16,773 bases of DNA, from contig CAUGKA010000026.1 of NCBI GenBank assembly GCA_959599615.1, positions 1 to 16,773 on the forward strand. Reading direction: 5' to 3'. Of this stretch, positions 13,726 to 16,773 are shown piece by piece. Both the position numbers and the translations under genes were made by a program. Source of the stretch: an uncultured Collinsella sp. GTDB lineage: Bacteria; Actinomycetota; Coriobacteriia; Coriobacteriales; Coriobacteriaceae. Every line of letters begins with the position of its first letter. Within the stretch, counting starts at the first letter, position 1. The notes below the pieces were generated by a model that saw nothing but the letters and a program-made list of their open reading frames with translations, was not told the origin of the DNA and did not search any database.

Positions 13726-14558
13726 GAAAGATCGTATCGGTCCTGAGCGCCGCTGTGCTTACACTTACGCTGTGCGCCTGTTCTTCGGGATCTTCTACCT
13801 CTTTCATTACCGTCGCTGGCTCCACGACCTGCCTTCCTATCGCCGAGATTGCGGCCGAGGGCTTTAAGGAGGAGACCGGCATCGACGTGCTCGTTTCCGG
13901 TTTGGGTTCTTCCGCTGGCATCGAGGCCGTCAGCGCCGGCACGGCCGATATCGCCAGCTCCTCCCGTGGACTCAATGCCGACGAACAGGATCTGGGCCTG
14001 ACTCCCATCGTCATTGCCCACGACGGTATCGCGGTCATCGTGAACGACGATAACCCGGTCGATAACCTCTCGACCGAGCAGCTCCGCGATATTTACGCCG
14101 GCAAGATCACCAACTGGAAAGAAGTCGGTGGCGAGGACCTGAGGATTCAGGTTATCAACCGAGATGAGGCGTCCGGCACGCGTGAGGCCTTTCGCACCAT
14201 CGTGATGGACGGCACCCCCTTCGATCGCCGCTCGGCCGTTCTTTCGGGCACGGGCCAGGTGCGCGACGTGGTATCTCGTTCGCGCGGAGCCATTGGCTAC
14301 ATTTCGCTGGGCTTCGTCGATAGCCTCAACGCCAAGACCTCGGTCAAGGCCGTCTCGGTCAATCATGTTGAGGCGTCCGAGAAGACGGTCGCGAGCGGCG
14401 GCTATCCCATCTCGCGCGACCTTTACTTCTTTGTTAAGGGTGCGCCTTCGCAGCAGGCGCAGGATTACATCGACTACGTGACGTCCGAAAAGATGGACAA
14501 GCAGATTCGCGAGGCGGGCTTTATTCCCGTCACCAACGACGAGAAGGGGAGTGAGTAG
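13722..14558 (+). CDS. pstS: Phosphate-binding lipoprotein PstS
   Basis: PstS captures inorganic phosphate outside the membrane and delivers it to the PstCAB transporter. The 278 residues start with a lipoprotein signal peptide (MRKIVSVLSAAVLTLTLCAC), Cys20 being the likely lipid-modified residue (lipobox LCAC). Ligand-binding segments visible are VAGSTT (31-36), GSSAGIEAV (62-70), ASSSRGL (78-84), HDGIAVIVN (100-108) with Asp101, and NRDEASGTREAF (146-157), the last being typical of phosphate binders. ATG 13722 overlaps the pgeF stop (ATGA), and no strong ribosome binding site precedes it, so translation is probably coupled to pgeF. The length and order pstS-C-A-B are standard. A PHO-box-like repeat lies upstream of pgeF, not directly before pstS. 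Confidence 0.95.
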   Translation: MRKIVSVLSAAVLTLTLCACSSGSSTSFITVAGSTTCLPIAEIAAEGFKEETGIDVLVSGLGSSAGIEAVSAGTADIASSSRGLNADEQDLGLTPIVIAHDGIAVIVNDDNPVDNLSTEQLRDIYAGKITNWKEVGGEDLRIQVINRDEASGTREAFRTIVMDGTPFDRRSAVLSGTGQVRDVVSRSRGAIGYISLGFVDSLNAKTSVKAVSVNHVEASEKTVASGGYPISRDLYFFVKGAPSQQAQDYIDYVTSEKMDKQIREAGFIPVTNDEKGSE

Positions 14559-14559
14559 C

Positions 14560-15486
14560 ATGGAAGCACAGGAAAACTCCCAGACTGAGCAGAATGCTCA
14601 GGCACCCAAGAAGCGCGAGCTGGCGCTCGTATCGCGCAGTACCTATATCAAGGAGAAGGCGCTGCAGTGGATCTTCTTTGCCTGCGCGTTCTTGGCGGTC
14701 GTTACCGTCATCCTGATTTTTGTCTTTACCACATACTCGGCGCTGCCCGTCTTTACCGACATCGGTCTGGCGGACTTCTTTAGCTTTACGTGGGCGCCCT
14801 CTGAGGGCCACTACGGCATCATGTCGCTGCTTGCCGGCTCAGGTCTGGTGACCGTCGGTGCGCTCGCCATGGGCGTGCCGCTAGGTGTGGGCACGGCCGT
14901 GTACCTGGTCGAGATCGCCGGCAAGCGCGTGCGCAAGCTTATCAGCCCCGCCGTTGACCTGTTGGCCGGCATCCCTTCTATCATCTATGGCTTCTTTGGA
15001 ATGATCATCATCCGTCCGTTTATCGCGCAACTGACCGGTGGTCTTGGTTTTGGTGCGCTGACGGCGTGGTTCGTGCTTGCCATCATGATCGTTCCTACCA
15101 TCACCACACTCACCATCGATGCCCTCAATTCCATTCCCATGGGCATTCGCGAGGCATCGTATGCCATGGGCGCCACCAAGTGGCAGACCATCTATAAGGT
15201 CGTGCTACCTGCCGCTAAGCTGGGTATCGTGGATGCCATCGTGCTGGGTATGGGCCGTGCCATCGGAGAGACCATGGCCGTGCTCATGGTCGTGGGTAAT
15301 GCCCCGGTTATTCCCGACAGCATTGCGAGCCCTATCTCGACGCTCACGAGCCAGATCGCACTCGACATGAGCTATTCCTCGGGTCTGCACCGCTCGGCGC
15401 TGTTCGGCATGGGCGTGGTCCTGTTTATCATCTCCGCCGCGATGGTGGGCATTGTCCGTCTGATTTCCAAGAAGAAGAGGGGGTAG
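14560..15486 (+). CDS. pstC: Phosphate ABC transporter permease PstC
   Basis: PstC forms the membrane channel with PstA. The 308 residues have a polar N-terminus (1-33), a first membrane helix (about 36-58), an extracellular segment, and five further hydrophobic segments starting near 86. The EAA coupling loop that contacts PstB is SIPMGIREASYAMGATKWQTI (191-211, read in two parts), followed by GRAIGETMAVLMVVGNAP (232-249), which is characteristic of PstC. ATG 14560 is preferred to the in-frame GTG at 14551, because AAGGGGA (14544-14550) is 9 nt from the ATG but directly abuts the GTG. The ATG lies 1 nt after the pstS stop, so translation is tightly coupled. Confidence 0.95.
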   Translation: MEAQENSQTEQNAQAPKKRELALVSRSTYIKEKALQWIFFACAFLAVVTVILIFVFTTYSALPVFTDIGLADFFSFTWAPSEGHYGIMSLLAGSGLVTVGALAMGVPLGVGTAVYLVEIAGKRVRKLISPAVDLLAGIPSIIYGFFGMIIIRPFIAQLTGGLGFGALTAWFVLAIMIVPTITTLTIDALNSIPMGIREASYAMGATKWQTIYKVVLPAAKLGIVDAIVLGMGRAIGETMAVLMVVGNAPVIPDSIASPISTLTSQIALDMSYSSGLHRSALFGMGVVLFIISAAMVGIVRLISKKKRG

Positions 15487-15489
15487 GCT

Positions 15490-16395
15490 ATGTCCGATTC
15501 CGTTGACACGACGGTCGATACGACCTCGTCGCGCGAGCGCATCAAGCGTGCCCTTTCCCACGGCAAGAAGGGCCGCATCAACAAGGACCTGTCCAACAAA
15601 CTCATGCTCGGCGTATTCCGCGCGGCTGCTTATATCACCACGCTGGTGCTGGTCGCTATCATTGCCTACGTGGTCATCAACGGCTTGCCGCATATCTCGC
15701 TCGACTTTATCTTCGGTTGGCCCCAGGGCGTCAACGCCGAAGGCGGTATTTGGCCCACGATCGTCTCGACCATCTACGTGACGGCGCTTGCCATGCTCAT
15801 CTGCACGCCGATTGCCGTGCTGGCGGCCGTCTATCTTGCCGAGTACGCCAAGCAGGGTAAGGTCGTCGAACTCATTCGCTATGCTGCCGACGCCTTGGCC
15901 TCGGTGCCCTCCATCGTTATGGGCCTGTTTGGCTACGCCTTGTTTGTCGAGGCCATGGGCTTGGGTCTTTCGATGATCTCGGCCGCCCTGGCGCTCGCGC
16001 TCTTGATGCTTCCCATCGTCATGCGCACCACCGAGGAGGCCATTCGCGCTGTGCCGCGCTATATCCGTTGGGGCGCGTACGGCCTGGGCGCCACCAAGTG
16101 GCAGGTCGTTTCCAAGATCGTGCTTCCTTCTGCCTTTGGCCGCATCGCCACCGGTATCGTCCTTGCCATCGGCCGTGCCATCGGCGAGACTGCGGTGGTG
16201 CTCTACACCATGGGTCAGGCCATCAACCTGCCTATCTCGCCACTCGATTCCGGCCGCCCCATGACGGTCCACCTGTACCTGCTTGCCAACGACGGCATCA
16301 ACATGAACGCAGCCTATGGCACCGCGCTCTTGCTGATGGTGATCATTTTGGCCTTCAACTTGTTTGCGCGCTTCCTGTCGCGCAAACGCCGCTAG
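15490..16395 (+). CDS. pstA: Phosphate ABC transporter permease PstA
   Basis: PstA is the second channel subunit. The 301 residues show a basic, polar N-terminus (1-36), a first membrane helix (about 42-64), GIWPTIVSTIYVTALAML (86-103), ADALASVPSIVMGLFGYALF (133-152), an EAA loop around 186-206 (RAVPRYIRWGAYGLGATKWQ) and GRAIGETAVVLYTMGQA (228-244). PstA rather than a second PstC is supported by the ALASVPSIVMGLFG and YTMGQA segments and by order. The ATG is 3 nt after the pstC stop, with a G-rich site (AGGGGGTAGG, about 15478-15487) just upstream. The C-terminus ends RFLSRKRR, a cytoplasmic basic tail. Confidence 0.95.
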   Translation: MSDSVDTTVDTTSSRERIKRALSHGKKGRINKDLSNKLMLGVFRAAAYITTLVLVAIIAYVVINGLPHISLDFIFGWPQGVNAEGGIWPTIVSTIYVTALAMLICTPIAVLAAVYLAEYAKQGKVVELIRYAADALASVPSIVMGLFGYALFVEAMGLGLSMISAALALALLMLPIVMRTTEEAIRAVPRYIRWGAYGLGATKWQVVSKIVLPSAFGRIATGIVLAIGRAIGETAVVLYTMGQAINLPISPLDSGRPMTVHLYLLANDGINMNAAYGTALLLMVIILAFNLFARFLSRKRR

Positions 16396-16407
16396 TTAAG
16401 GAGTCCC

Positions 16408-16773
16408 ATGTCCGTCTATCAGTCCGCTCCTACGCTGGAGCAAGCGGCCATTACGGCCAAGGATTTCAACTTTTGGTACGGTGACTTTCATGCGCTGACG
16501 GGGCTCGACCTCAACATCGCTAAGAACGCCATCACCTCGTTTATCGGCCCTTCGGGCTGCGGCAAATCGACGTTTTTGCGCTGCATCAACCGTATGAATG
16601 ACCTGATCGAGGGCACCCGCGTCGAGGGCACCATGACGCTTGACGGCAACGATATCTATGCCGAGGGCGTCGATCCGGTCGACCTCCGCCGTCGCGTGGG
16701 CATGATCTTTCAGCAGCCTAACCCGTTTCCCAAATCCATCTACGAGAATGTCGCTTTTGGCCCTCGTCTGCAG
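16408..16773 (+). CDS. pstB: Phosphate ABC transporter ATPase PstB, 3' end missing
   Basis: PstB hydrolyses ATP to drive phosphate import through PstCA. Only the first 122 codons are in the window, open to the last base. They start MSVYQSAPTLEQAAITAKDF and include the conserved aromatic FNFWYGDFHAL (20-30), the Walker A motif GPSGCGKST (47-55), FLRCINRMNDL (56-66) and the Q-loop region GMIFQQPNPFPKSIYENV (98-115). The NPFPKSIYENV stretch is specific to PstB among ABC ATPases. Walker B, the signature motif and the H-loop lie past the end. TAAGGAG (16397-16403) is 4 nt before the ATG, and the gap to pstA is 12 nt. phoU and a two-component pair often follow pstB but are beyond the window. Confidence 0.96.
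   Translation, partial: MSVYQSAPTLEQAAITAKDFNFWYGDFHALTGLDLNIAKNAITSFIGPSGCGKSTFLRCINRMNDLIEGTRVEGTMTLDGNDIYAEGVDPVDLRRRVGMIFQQPNPFPKSIYENVAFGPRLQ

Noticed and set aside
14560..16395. pstC and pstA as a recent tandem duplication
   Set aside because: They share GATKWQ and GRAIGET motifs, but these belong to the EAA loop and flanking helix common to all PstC/PstA pairs. The rest of the sequences differ widely.
1..16773. A previously undescribed defence, mobile or biosynthetic system
   Set aside because: Every gene-length stretch is accounted for by recognisable dcw, pgeF or pst genes on one strand. There are no integrases, transposases, repeats of CRISPR type, tRNA-linked junctions or genes of unknown function.

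Overview
The window is a high-GC, densely coding stretch of bacterial chromosome with every gene on the + strand. It holds most of a division and cell wall (dcw) cluster followed by the start of a phosphate-uptake (pst) operon. Protein signatures (an actinobacterial-type FtsZ tail ending in ELPDFLK, no ftsA before ftsZ, a basic FtsW tail, a long FtsQ N-terminus) and the gene order suggest an actinobacterium. My best guess is the class Coriobacteriia, probably Collinsella or a close relative. That is judged from protein appearance and layout, not from a database search.

Region 1 (1-11360): the 3' part of ftsI, then murF, mraY, murD, ftsW, murG, murC, murB and ftsQ, complete and mostly touching or overlapping. 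MurC, MurD, MurF and MurB act in the cytoplasmic steps from UDP-GlcNAc to UDP-MurNAc-pentapeptide. MraY and MurG build lipid I and lipid II at the membrane. FtsW (glycosyltransferase) and FtsI (transpeptidase) polymerise and crosslink septal wall. FtsQ is the membrane scaffold that helps control them. murE is absent between ftsI and murF, murB sits between murC and ftsQ, and there is no ddl or ftsA. The larger gaps (ftsI-murF 127 nt, murG-murC 97 nt, ftsQ-ftsZ 199 nt) may hold extra promoters.

Region 2 (11361-12769): an AT-richer control region, then ftsZ with a strong ribosome binding site, closed by a clear intrinsic terminator.

Region 3 (12770-16773): a 155-nt leader, then pgeF (YfiH/laccase-domain peptidoglycan editing factor), pstS, pstC, pstA and the first 122 codons of pstB. 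pgeF overlaps pstS by ATGA, so a wall quality-control enzyme is the first gene of what looks like the phosphate-transport operon. The leader holds a 7-4-7 direct repeat (CTTTACG, 11-nt period) with the geometry of a PHO box, plus two small hairpins.

I saw no tRNA, rRNA, CRISPR array, mobile element or defence gene. I found no wholly new system. The points most worth checking are the PHO-box-like repeat with the pgeF-pst fusion, the doubled ELPxF motif at the FtsZ C-terminus, the repeated motif in the FtsW tail, and the long repetitive FtsQ N-terminus.
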